NCBI GenBank assembly: GCA_018242065.1
Contig: JAFECQ010000025.1
Coordinates: 1-55,914, forward strand
From: Pseudomonadota bacterium
Lineage (GTDB): Bacteria > Pseudomonadota > Alphaproteobacteria > UBA9655
Reading direction: 5' to 3'
Length of the DNA stretch: 55,914 nt
In this document: positions 1-7,513 of the stretch, piece by piece
How positions within the stretch are numbered: position 1 is the first letter of the stretch
Layout: each line of letters begins with the position of its first letter
Notes under the pieces: model-generated
What the model was told of the DNA's origin: nothing
Database searches by the model: none
Seen by the model: only the letters and a program-made list of their open reading frames with translations
Made by a program: the position numbers and the translations under genes

Positions 1-795
1 CACTCTCGAAGGGTCATTTTGCACCTTCGAAGGAGCATTTTGCACATTCGAAGGAGCATTTTGCACATTCGGCAATTCCTTGCTTTCCTGCAAAGATGCC
101 TTATGGTTTTTAGACTGAGTTTTATGTTCATCCGAGACTCTCTTTCTTCTCTCAAAAGGAATAACTTGGCCCTTCGAGGGTTCATTTTGATTCTTCGAAA
201 GTTCATAATGTGCATTCGAAACTTCTGCAGTGTTTGAAACCTCCTCCTCTAGGAGAAATCCTTTCACGTAAATATCAGGAAGAGTGCGTCCAAGAGCTGA
301 TAAATCATTTTGTATTTTCCTAAGATTGACCCGGTATTGGAGGGTTTTGTCCCACTTGTTAGAAGGATTTAACCTTTCATCAACCCAACCTTTATGAATT
401 AAGAAGGTCATATATCGCCGTAGGGTGGTCCTATTAATGCACAAGAGTGTTTCTTTTATGAGATCCTTAGCCGTTTTATAGATCCATCCATGCTGAGGAA
501 GAGCAGAATTTTTTGGATCAAGATTTTTTTCTTCCTCTAGCCAAAGCTCAAAGTCTTTGACGCGTTCTGTCCAATATAAAAGCTGATTTAAAACGATGGC
601 TTTGTCATGATTGTCTGTAAGTGCCACGAGTTCTTTTCGGATTAATGAAATCTGTTGATCCCTCGGGTCTTTTGCCCGAGAGCCTGCCCTCGACTTGATC
701 GGGGGACAAGTTTCAGAATAATGGGCTGCTTTTGAAGATCTCGAAGAAGAAGCTCCTTCTTGTTTATAAGTCGTGAATGCGCGTGCAGGATCCAT
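1..795 (-). CDS. Phage/plasmid-type winged-helix replication-like protein (partial, runs off left edge)
   Basis: An open frame of 265 codons starts at ATG 795 and has no stop before the window edge, so the C-terminus is missing. Residues about 60-162 contain the pattern IVLNQLLYWTERV, HGWIYKTA, TTLRRYMTFLIHKGWV and KWDKTLQYRVNL. I recognise this as the N-terminal winged-helix region of replisome-organiser/replication proteins of phages and plasmids; that assignment is from memory of the family. After it comes a low-complexity polar tail with short repeats of the type NVQNAPS (residues 243-264) and looser copies at 186-210. The ATG overlaps the TAA of the upstream gene by one base (TAATG), which indicates translational coupling with the GNAT-like gene. 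It suggests that the left arm is phage- or plasmid-derived. It could also be a DNA-binding regulator rather than an initiator. Confidence 0.6.
   Translation of the reverse strand, partial: MDPARAFTTYKQEGASSSRSSKAAHYSETCPPIKSRAGSRAKDPRDQQISLIRKELVALTDNHDKAIVLNQLLYWTERVKDFELWLEEEKNLDPKNSALPQHGWIYKTAKDLIKETLLCINRTTLRRYMTFLIHKGWVDERLNPSNKWDKTLQYRVNLRKIQNDLSALGRTLPDIYVKGFLLEEEVSNTAEVSNAHYELSKNQNEPSKGQVIPFERRKRVSDEHKTQSKNHKASLQESKELPNVQNAPSNVQNAPSKVQNDPSRV
4..66 (-). repeat. 21-bp tandem repeat coding for 7-residue units
   Basis: Three consecutive 21-bp units lie at 4-24, 25-45 and 46-66 (sense strand unit AATGTGCAAAATGCTCCTTCG, one to four changes between units). They encode NVQNAPS, NVQNAPS and KVQNDPS in the C-terminal tail of the replication-like protein. 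Degenerate copies of the same TTCGAA..CATTTTG core are seen at 173-230. The array continues to the window edge, so the copy number cannot be stated. Confidence 0.8.
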
Positions 796-1466
796 TATCC
801 TACCCTCCCTTCTAAGGCACTAACTTCTTTGTAAGAGTGCATTACCGCTGTAGAAGAGTAAGAGGATAAGGACGATCTTGGATTTCTTCGGGCTTTAAAT
901 TTGTTTCCTTTCAGAGATAAAATCCCATGAACATATCCATCGGGAGATTCCGAAGGTCTTGCTTCTAAAAGATAGGGCCAATTTTTATAAAGAAGTGCGT
1001 TAAGAGTGTTATCGGTGCAACTGCCAGTATCTTGAAAAGTAAAGGTTAAATACTCTACTCCTTTCTGTTCACCAAACTCGGTAAATGCCTTATAAAGGTT
1101 TTTATAAAAGTTCTCGTGGAGCTCAATCGTTTCAAGGTGGGGTATCGATGGGTCTTGTCCGATGCATAGGCAAACCCTTGCTGTCCAGTAGGCTTTTACC
1201 TTTGGCTGAAAAGCTGAAAACATCTTTCCTAAGGTCTCTTCGCGTGTATCATTAACTGCAAGATCAAGGGAAGGAGATATTTTTTGCGTATAAAGAACAG
1301 CTCCTCCATAAACGCCTCTCTTATCATCTTCAGCGATAAGAAAAGTGGCTTTATCTTGTTGTTCTGGAGACAGATAAAAACCTTGATATATTTTTAAGAG
1401 ACCCAGTAAAGAGTCAATAAGGGGCCCATGAAACTCATAGATTTGTGGTTCGATAACCTTAAGCAT
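795..1466 (-). CDS. GNAT-fold protein, possibly LuxI/autoinducer-synthase-like
   Basis: A 223-residue soluble protein. Segments ATFLIAEDDKRGVYGGAVLY (two beta strands with a GG turn), ARVCLCI and the helix FYKNLYKAFTEFGEQKG followed by the strand VEYLTFTFQ fit the beta-beta / helix-beta core of the GNAT fold, which acyl-homoserine-lactone synthases also share. A second copy of this family is encoded at 8193-8768; both share GGA, a WPY-(L/V)-(L/V)E-R-P-ES-DG segment and HG(I/V)LSL near the end. The start is supported by AAGGAGC upstream of ATG 1466. It is the first gene of a two-gene unit with the replication-like protein. No acetyl-CoA or S-adenosylmethionine motif can be named with certainty, so the substrate is unknown. 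Confidence 0.45.
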   Translation of the reverse strand: MLKVIEPQIYEFHGPLIDSLLGLLKIYQGFYLSPEQQDKATFLIAEDDKRGVYGGAVLYTQKISPSLDLAVNDTREETLGKMFSAFQPKVKAYWTARVCLCIGQDPSIPHLETIELHENFYKNLYKAFTEFGEQKGVEYLTFTFQDTGSCTDNTLNALLYKNWPYLLEARPSESPDGYVHGILSLKGNKFKARRNPRSSLSSYSSTAVMHSYKEVSALEGRVG

Positions 1467-1490
1467 AAAAGCTCCTTTGCTTGTTAACCT

Positions 1491-1620
1491 TCCTCGCTTT
1501 AGCGAGAACGCTGTTTTTGGTTGAGGTCAGCAAAGAGCTCTTACGAGAAAGATATACTTTTGAATTATTTTAAGGTAATCTCTCTCATGCATAAGGCTTT
1601 GCTAGGCCTTGTATGTATGG
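1491..1620 (+). other. Intergenic region with small hairpins, possible untranslated RNA
   Basis: The 351-base gap between 1466 and 1818 has no convincing gene. It holds a CTCGC-TTTA-GCGAG hairpin (about 1495-1508), the stretch GAGCTCTTACGAGA (1535-1548) that nearly matches a repeat at 10315-10327, and a further hairpin AAGGC...GCCTT (about 1594-1611), just before a rho-independent terminator at 1621-1663. No clear promoter could be assigned. The rest, 1664-1817, shows nothing recognisable. Confidence 0.25.
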
Positions 1621-1663
1621 GCACCTGTGAAGGTCGGCAAAAACACTCACAGGTGCTTTTTTT
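1621..1663 (+). terminator. Rho-independent terminator
   Basis: GCACCTGTGA (1621-1630) pairs perfectly over 10 bp with TCACAGGTGC (1647-1656) and is followed by seven T. No protein gene on the + strand ends here, so it either ends a short untranslated RNA or is left over from a lost gene. Confidence 0.75.
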
Positions 1664-1817
1664 CAGGGTTACTCTCTGTCTTTTCTAAGGACAGAGCCTG
1701 AAGCAAACTTTAATCTCTCAGGGTTAATTCCCCGGCAGCTTGCTGCGTAAAGAATAAGCTTACTTAGTGTAAATACCCTGACCGCTTGCAGCGGGATCAT
1801 TTATTATTTTGTAAACA

Positions 1818-2057
1818 TTATCCTCTCCTCTCTATTCTTGTTTCTTCCTTAAGACTCAATACGTAGCCTGTACGTGTCGTATCACGTCGAAGTTTCTGCT
1901 CTTCAAAAAGCTCAACATCTTGAAGACGATAGACAATGTGCTTACCCAGTCTGATAAATTGAGGGCCTTTTCCATTCCATCTCCATTGACTTAATGTTGT
2001 GGTAGGAACCTTCCACCTTTCAGCTAAGTCCTCAGGAGTGAGTCGTATTTCTTTCAT
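1818..2057 (-). CDS. AlpA/excisionase-family MerR-like HTH protein
   Basis: A small protein of 79 residues from ATG 2057. The sequence LTPEDLAERWKVPTTTLSQW followed by GPQFIRLGKHIVYRLQDVELFE is the classic pattern of the helix_turn_helix/excisionase family: a short winged HTH that reads as 'choose helper, shape DNA'. Such proteins are excisionases or regulators in prophages and integrative elements. I chose ATG 2057 over the longer frame at 2102 because GAGGGAG precedes it and the domain starts there. The neighbouring phased repeats at 2191-2260 lie just upstream and are a natural binding target. Confidence 0.7.
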   Translation of the reverse strand: MKEIRLTPEDLAERWKVPTTTLSQWRWNGKGPQFIRLGKHIVYRLQDVELFEEQKLRRDTTRTGYVLSLKEETRIERRG

Positions 2058-2190
2058 AAAGTTTTTCTCCCTCTGCTTGAGCCAAGAGATGCCAACCAGC
2101 AATTATGGGTATTGAAACATCTCTTAATTGAACTGTCAAATCTTTTTTACAAAAAAACAAATATAATTCAAGTAGTTATGTAGAATTAAT

Positions 2191-2260
2191 GAGAATAAAT
2201 GAGAAAATATGAGAAGTAATAAGAATGAATGAGAACGAATGAGAATTTTTGAGAAATTTG
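2191..2260. repeat. Seven-copy, exactly 10-bp phased direct repeat (GAGAANNAAT type)
   Basis: Units starting at 2191, 2201, 2211, 2221, 2231, 2241 and 2251 read gagaataaat, gagaaaatat, gagaagtaat, aagaatgaat, gagaacgaat, gagaattttt and gagaaatttg; a degenerate eighth unit (tagaattaat) precedes them. The period is exactly one helical turn, so every GAGAA faces the same side of the DNA. This is typical of iterons at plasmid/phage origins or of multi-site regulator targets. It lies in the non-coding gap between two divergent HTH genes. Confidence 0.8.
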
Positions 2261-2482
2261 GGGTAAACTCCCTATAGGATGATCAAAAAAAGTTAAATTT
2301 GATGCTCTTAATATGAGGTTTTCTCTTATCTTTTGAAACTGTTTTCCCATGTGGTTTTCTCCCTTTCACTTCTTACGATTTAATTTCAGTGCGGATTTAT
2401 AAAAATAATTTTGCTTGTCTCTAAAATCCCCTGTATTTTGGCGTTGGTACAGAGATAGTTTAAGCAAAATAAGTTATTCTGC

Positions 2483-2528
2483 TTGACTTTCTTTCATATT
2501 TTGTCATAGCATGAGTAAAGTTACTCAT
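2483..2528 (+). promoter_or_regulatory. Promoter with perfect palindromic operator upstream of the Xre regulator
   Basis: TTGACT at 2483-2488 is a good -35. TAGCAT at 2507-2512 is a weak -10 at 18 bp spacing. Overlapping the -10 is a perfect inverted repeat ATGAGTAA-AG-TTACTCAT (2511-2528). Its position suits autorepression by the Xre protein encoded at 2603. The rest of the 2261-2590 gap shows only AT-rich sequence. Confidence 0.5.
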
Positions 2529-2602
2529 CAAGTGCTTTTTTGATTCCATTTTTTGGAGAGAAAAGGTATCTTCGTAAGGGCAATAAATGATTGGGATTTT
2601 AT

Positions 2603-3037
2603 ATGGCAACTCTTCTGCAAACACGTCTTAAACATCTCATGCAAGAAAAGAGCTTAAGAACAAGCGATCTTGAAAAACTAGCTGGGTTAAAGATTAGTGC
2701 CGTTAGGAACATCCTCCTTGGAAAAACACGACATCCAAAAGCAGAAACACTCCAAGCCATTGCCGAAGTCCTTGGGTGTACGGTTGCAGAGCTTTTAGGA
2801 AAGGATTCATCCCCTCAGGAAGACCTTAGCTCTTCTCCAAAGCTTGAGTACCCCCAGCTTTTTCTTGAATCTGTAAAAGCTTTTCTTTCTCATTTAGAAA
2901 AAGAGGAAGGTAATCTCACGCTTGACCAAGCTTGGCTTATTATAAAGGAAACTTATACATATTCCTCGCAGAATGACCCTAAGAAAGTTGATGAGCGATT
3001 TGCAAAATGGCTATTTTCTAAACAAAAGCAACTTTAA
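2603..3037 (+). CDS. Xre/Cro-CI family transcriptional regulator
   Basis: A 144-residue protein. The N-terminal HTH_3 domain is clear: TRLKHLMQEKSLRTSDLEKL, then AGLKISAVRNILLGKTRHPKAETLQ and IAEVLGCTVAELLG (residues about 5-65). The C-terminal half is a helical tail without a recognised domain. I chose ATG 2603, preceded by TTGGGA at suitable spacing, over a TTG twelve bases upstream. It is likely to bind the palindrome at 2511-2528 and so regulate itself, and perhaps the divergent excisionase-type gene. It is a typical lysogeny/plasmid-type regulator. Confidence 0.75.
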   Translation: MATLLQTRLKHLMQEKSLRTSDLEKLAGLKISAVRNILLGKTRHPKAETLQAIAEVLGCTVAELLGKDSSPQEDLSSSPKLEYPQLFLESVKAFLSHLEKEEGNLTLDQAWLIIKETYTYSSQNDPKKVDERFAKWLFSKQKQL

Positions 3038-3039
3038 AA

Positions 3040-5433
3040 CTAGGGAAGTGAAAGGTTTTTGCTATCTAAATACTTTTTAATTTCAAATGTGCGTGGATGA
3101 GCCAGCCCAAAATTTTCAATATGGAGAGAAAGATACTTTTTTACCATTATATCATCACCTTGCTTTGCCCCTAAGGTAGCCAACCGCGTATAGAGGCGAC
3201 TTATATCGTCTAAGTTCTTTCCTTGAAGAATTTTTTCGTAAAGAGCCTCTGCTTTGTTATACTTTTCATAGGCTTTTGTTAGATTCCCTTTTGCTTCAAA
3301 AATTTCTCCTAATATGCGATATCCCATTCCCTTGAGAGAGTCGTTTTCAAATCCGGTAGATTTTTCATAAGATTCTAAAGACTGTTCAACAATATGTTGA
3401 GCTTCATCCAGCTTTCCAAAAGAAGCAAGGCATGCTCCTTTTACGAATCTACTCTTAACAACTACCATACAATCAGGAGATGTAAAAATTTCAAGAAGGT
3501 GTGGGTAGTATTTCTCAACAATTTCATAAGCTTTTTGAGGTTGTGCTTGATAAAGAAGACAATGCGCCTTAGCAAGCATCAAAAGCGGAACAAATTTCTC
3601 ATCCCCTTTTTCTTTTGTGATAAGTTCGAGACAATAATCTATGTCCTGTAGAGTCTGGTCATATTGACCATATTTTAAGCGCGTCATAGCCGATACGCCT
3701 AAAAAAGCAATTTTTTCAGATTTGTTGTTTGTTGTTTTTAAAGTTCCTTCAAGGCTATCACATAGGGAAATAGCTTCTTTTATTTTCCCAAAATTACTTA
3801 ATGATTCGATGTAATTCGTGTTTAATTGAAGAAGATAGCTGTTTCGTGTTTCTAGCTCTTGGGTTTTTTCTAAACATTTAAGACCATTCTGATAGATCTG
3901 CTGAGCTAGTAGAAAATTTTCGAATATTTGATCATTACCAAACACACAATAAAACCATAATTGTGCGAGAGGATCTAAATCTTTATCATTCTCAATTAAA
4001 TCCTTCAGAACTTTAATAAACTTACTAGAGCGATCAAAATCACGTTGAAAAAAATGAATAAAATATAGCTGAGCGATTTTAAGCTCCTTCAAACTTTTAC
4101 TATTACAATTGAGCATCTTTGCCAAATTGCATAATTTGTCTATGTGATTATAGAAGTATTCTCTCCCTCTAAATTGCTCAAACAAGGTTTCAGGTGTGGA
4201 GATAAGCTCTTGAAGAATGCACTCTGCCGCTTCACTTAAGAGGGGCTCTTTTAAATCTTTATCAATTGTTTCTAAGTCAATTAATTGAATGAGTTCATGC
4301 TGATTGAAGAGTTTAGATTCTTGCTTTTCTTGTTGATTTTTTTCTTCTTCCAAAAGAAAAAAATTAATCAATGTTGAAAGGGCTTCATGAAATTCTATCT
4401 TAGTCGCACCCTGCGTATGGCATGCCCAACGTTCCAGAACCTCGAACGGAATATGTTGATGATTCAAAAGCGAGCAAAAAGTTAAAATCTTATGAGCAAG
4501 TGGGGAGGTAGTTCTGATTGAATCTATGTTAATTTTTATAGCTGTAGATATAGTTTTGTTATAGTTATCAGCTAAGGACGAGCTCATTTTTTTACCTTCG
4601 AAAAGTTTTGCTTCAGATTTCCATAACTCGGAATAGCTTTCCTTAAATAGTTGGACATAAGTCTCAATATTTATAGAGGGATTCATTTTTATATAGCTGG
4701 CCGCTTGCGCAAGAGCGAGAGGAAAGTCCTCTAACGTTTCAGCCAATTTATCAAAATCTTCTCTTGTCCCTGTTTCAAGGGATTTCGAAAGAAAATCCAG
4801 CGATTCTTCTCGCTTAAATTTACTAATGATAATTGATGGATGCATTTTATTCATTTTCTTTGAGGTTATAATAACATGTTTCGATATAAAATCATTATTT
4901 TTAAAAGGAATACATTCATTAATCAAAGATGTATCTTCCATATTATCAAAAATAATAAGCCAGCTTGACTTCATAGCACTTAGTTCTTCTCCAAGCTTCT
5001 TCATTAAAGCTAATGGAGTTGAAGGCTGATAATAAGGTTGGTTTTTTCTTAAAAAAATTTCTTTTAAAAGCTTATCGATTTGAAGTCCTATGTTTTTTTC
5101 ACCATCAAACCACCAAACAAGATCATACTTATCAAGGAATAAATAAGCATATTTTTTTGCCAGTTGTGTTTTCCCGATCCCCGAAACTCCTTCAATAACA
5201 AGGATATGTTTATTGATTTTAAAAAGTGCTTCGATAATCTTATCTATTTCTTCCTCTCTTCCTGCAAAGAATTTATTTGGCTCAGAAAGATTAAAGATCT
5301 TCTTTGTTAAGCATACTTCCTGCTTGGGAGAAGGAAATTGAGTACCCCAGAGTTTTTCTGCTCTTAACCCAGCGGAAAAGGGCAGATGTATAAAGCAGAA
5401 AATTAAGAAAAAGGAGGAACGAAGTGCTTTCAT
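3040..5433 (-). CDS. Secreted-looking NB-ARC/TPR (STAND) NTPase
   Basis: 797 residues. A start-proximal hydrophobic stretch (SSFFLIFCFIHLPFSAGLRA, residues 6-25) looks like a Sec signal peptide. An NB-ARC domain follows: FFAGRE at 55-60, Walker A GVSGIGKT at 82-89, Walker B WLIIFDN at 158-164, HVIITS at 186-191 and the GLPLA-like box DFPLALAQAA at 236-245. The C-terminal half (about 440-790) is helical with tetratricopeptide-like pairs such as ALYFQ/LAKAHCLLYQAQPQKAYE, GACLASFGKLDEAQ and GEIFEAKGNLTKAYEKYNKA. STAND proteins are signal-gated oligomerising switches, usually cytoplasmic, so a signal peptide is unusual. The ATG overlaps the upstream sensor-kinase stop (ATGA), implying co-expression. 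A non-cleaved membrane anchor is the alternative to export. Confidence 0.75.
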   Translation of the reverse strand: MKALRSSFFLIFCFIHLPFSAGLRAEKLWGTQFPSPKQEVCLTKKIFNLSEPNKFFAGREEEIDKIIEALFKINKHILVIEGVSGIGKTQLAKKYAYLFLDKYDLVWWFDGEKNIGLQIDKLLKEIFLRKNQPYYQPSTPLALMKKLGEELSAMKSSWLIIFDNMEDTSLINECIPFKNNDFISKHVIITSKKMNKMHPSIIISKFKREESLDFLSKSLETGTREDFDKLAETLEDFPLALAQAASYIKMNPSINIETYVQLFKESYSELWKSEAKLFEGKKMSSSLADNYNKTISTAIKINIDSIRTTSPLAHKILTFCSLLNHQHIPFEVLERWACHTQGATKIEFHEALSTLINFFLLEEEKNQQEKQESKLFNQHELIQLIDLETIDKDLKEPLLSEAAECILQELISTPETLFEQFRGREYFYNHIDKLCNLAKMLNCNSKSLKELKIAQLYFIHFFQRDFDRSSKFIKVLKDLIENDKDLDPLAQLWFYCVFGNDQIFENFLLAQQIYQNGLKCLEKTQELETRNSYLLQLNTNYIESLSNFGKIKEAISLCDSLEGTLKTTNNKSEKIAFLGVSAMTRLKYGQYDQTLQDIDYCLELITKEKGDEKFVPLLMLAKAHCLLYQAQPQKAYEIVEKYYPHLLEIFTSPDCMVVVKSRFVKGACLASFGKLDEAQHIVEQSLESYEKSTGFENDSLKGMGYRILGEIFEAKGNLTKAYEKYNKAEALYEKILQGKNLDDISRLYTRLATLGAKQGDDIMVKKYLSLHIENFGLAHPRTFEIKKYLDSKNLSLP

Positions 5434-7115
5434 GAAGAAGGGAATAATCTAATAATATTATCTCCACAAGAGGGTTCCTCCTTAGAGATTTTGTATTCAT
5501 AAATATGAAGAGTAATTCTGTTGCCTAAAGGAGCAAGGTTTTCAAACGAAATTTTAATTTTGAGTTCCTGAGCAAGGCGGAGAATATTTTTCCATTCGAG
5601 ATCAAAGTAACTTTCAAACAAACTATGGTTTTGTTTCTTAAAACTCGTCAGTTCTTCTTGAGAAAAGGGATACCCATTGTCTTCAATAGTCAATATATAG
5701 GAGCAATCTTTAACTCCTTTAGATTCTTTCATTTCAATGAGAATACTTCCAGTCTCTGGAGTTCTCTCAAGGGCTTGATGAAATAAATTCAGCATTAATT
5801 GATAGAAGGATTCCTTGTCAGATGTGAAACTTGTTTTAATTGAGCTATATTCTCTTATTATCTGGATTGAATCCTTATCAATTTTATAAGAATTAAAATT
5901 TAAGCATTGATTTATTATTTCTGGGATATCAACAGGTTCATAGGCTTTCTTTTTTATAATTGGCTTTTCAAGAGTTACTGAGGTCTCATAAATCTTTTTA
6001 ACAAAGTTTACGTATTCTTTCTCACTAAAAACATTTGAAGGAGATTGGGTTTTGGTCTCTAAGAGAAATTTACTAATCTCATGAATACTTGTTACTCCAT
6101 CGTGAAGGCGCGTAACTATAAAATTAGCGGTTTTTTGTTGAGCTATAAGGCTTTCATTTAAAGAAAGTATTCTCTTTTGTGATTGAGCAAGCTTGCTTGC
6201 TGTCTGACTTTCTTTCTTCTTCTTTAAAATAAGGAGACTAAGGGCAAAGAGAAAGAAAATAACATAAGCAACAAAATTCTCAGCAAAATAGAGAGACCAG
6301 GAGATATTTTTGTGAATTTTAAAAAATGAAAACGGCTCTTTCATAAGTTCATCAAAAGTAATAGCCGTGGAAGGAAGCTCAATTTTAGAAGTAATTTGGA
6401 GGAGACTAGGTTTTATAAAACTCAGTTGACTATTTATATCCTCTAAATAGATGGGCAGTAGGAGGTAGCCTTTAATGTCTTTTTCTTCTCCTATTCCCAT
6501 TCCTAGGTAAAGCTGATTATTTACATAAGAAAGTTGAGCTATACTTGGTAGCTGTTCTAAAGAGCGTAGAAAAGGCAGAAAGTTCTTAGGGTTAAAGTTC
6601 TCAACATCACCATACGGACCTGTGACTCTTAAGTTTGCTCCAATCCACCGTAAACCCGTCAGCGTTATCAAGGATGAGCTAATTGAGTAAGCTCTAAGTT
6701 GATCAAGATCTATAAAAAGATGATGGAGGTCTTTGCTCTCATCATAAAGTTTTTCTGTAAGAATTTTATCTTTAAGGTGAGAAAAAAGTTGGGTATGGTT
6801 TTCTGCGTAAGATATAAGGGATTTTTCTAAGGCATGCTGAGCTTTTGCTATTTTGAAGTGGTCGCTAATGTAGTCCTTTACAAACACTCCTATTATGGGA
6901 GCAAAACACAGGAAGAAAACAAAAAGACAATCCTTACTTATATCAAAATACTTACTTTTAATGAAAATCTTCAAAACATTCCTAAAATAATGCTTAAATG
7001 AGGAAAAAAAATTAAAAAAACTACCAAAGTTCTTCTCTAAGAAAGGATAATTAAGAAGATTTAATTTTTCCAGGGACATAGGCTTTTTTCCAACAAAGTG
7101 TGGGAAGAATTGCAT
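5430..7115 (-). CDS. Membrane sensor histidine kinase, divergent
   Basis: 561 residues. Membrane segments lie at about 63-79 and 281-297, with a ~200-residue periplasmic sensor region between them. A coiled coil (298-330) leads to a DHp-like segment with RLHDG (His338). An HATPase-like region follows: N-box LMLNLFHQALE at 440-450 and G1 box IEDNGYPFSQEE at 477-488. The usual N-box asparagine pair is degraded and no G2 box (GxGxG) is evident, so kinase activity is uncertain. No response regulator lies nearby; the coupled downstream gene is the STAND protein. ATG 7079 (MSLEKLNLL), preceded by GGA, is an alternative start that removes 12 residues. Confidence 0.65.
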   Translation of the reverse strand: MQFFPHFVGKKPMSLEKLNLLNYPFLEKNFGSFFNFFSSFKHYFRNVLKIFIKSKYFDISKDCLFVFFLCFAPIIGVFVKDYISDHFKIAKAQHALEKSLISYAENHTQLFSHLKDKILTEKLYDESKDLHHLFIDLDQLRAYSISSSLITLTGLRWIGANLRVTGPYGDVENFNPKNFLPFLRSLEQLPSIAQLSYVNNQLYLGMGIGEEKDIKGYLLLPIYLEDINSQLSFIKPSLLQITSKIELPSTAITFDELMKEPFSFFKIHKNISWSLYFAENFVAYVIFFLFALSLLILKKKKESQTASKLAQSQKRILSLNESLIAQQKTANFIVTRLHDGVTSIHEISKFLLETKTQSPSNVFSEKEYVNFVKKIYETSVTLEKPIIKKKAYEPVDIPEIINQCLNFNSYKIDKDSIQIIREYSSIKTSFTSDKESFYQLMLNLFHQALERTPETGSILIEMKESKGVKDCSYILTIEDNGYPFSQEELTSFKKQNHSLFESYFDLEWKNILRLAQELKIKISFENLAPLGNRITLHIYEYKISKEEPSCGDNIIRLFPSS

Positions 7116-7217
7116 TAATCAAGTTAATTGTGCCAATAAGAAGCATCTAAGACAAGCGAGCAGGTTAAATGTAATAAATTTAGGCCTATAAGGCTAGCCC
7201 CCTAGGCGTGCTGCATA

Positions 7218-7371
7218 TCAATTGCTTTGTAAAGCTTTATTTTCCTGTTGAAGGAGATAACTTACTGGACCGATATGAGCTTTATAGACCCAAAATTTTT
7301 CTTCTGGTGACAATCTGGAGACAATGATTAATTTACGTTTTAGACGATCTTTTGAAAGCCCTTGAAAACCC
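7218..7371 (-). pseudogene. Decayed gene tail abutting tRNA-Thr
   Basis: Reading the minus strand out of the 3' end of tRNA-Thr, one frame stays open for about 50 codons. It encodes segments KDRLKRKLIIVSRLSPEEKF and WVYKAHIGPVSYLLQQENKA, then stops at TGA 7220-7218. Composition is protein-like but there is no ATG and no recognised family. It could be the remnant of a gene once fused next to the tRNA by integration, or a chance frame. The remaining gap (7116-7217, 7448-7513) shows nothing. Confidence 0.3.
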
Positions 7372-7447
7372 TGGTGCCGGATGTCGGAATCGAACCAACG
7401 ACCTACTGATTACAAATCAGTTGCTCTACCAGCTGAGCTAATCCGGC
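7372..7447 (-). tRNA. tRNA-Thr (anticodon UGU)
   Basis: The minus strand folds into a complete cloverleaf. The acceptor GCCGGAT pairs with ATCCGGC, the D arm contains AGCTCAGCTGGTAGAGC, the anticodon stem CTGAT/ATCAG encloses TTTGTAA with anticodon TGT, and the T loop is TTCGATT. The 3' end ACCA is encoded at 7375-7372. tRNA genes of this kind are frequent integration sites, and the genes on both sides look accessory. Confidence 0.95.
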
Positions 7448-7513
7448 TTTGAATAAGGTATATACCGCATACAGCTTTTGAGGCCAAGTTAAAAATGCTT
7501 AAATGTGCTTTTC

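Noticed and set aside
4-66. 21-bp repeats as CRISPR
   Set aside because: The units are contiguous without spacers and keep an amino-acid frame.
19-237. 72-codon + strand frame over the left-edge repeat
   Set aside because: It is the antisense reading of the 21-bp repeats in the replication-like gene; the minus frame has the winged-helix signature and a coupled start.
2483-2528. TTACTCAT palindrome as CRISPR or att core
   Set aside because: A single inverted repeat at a promoter; no spacer periodicity and no integrase next to it.
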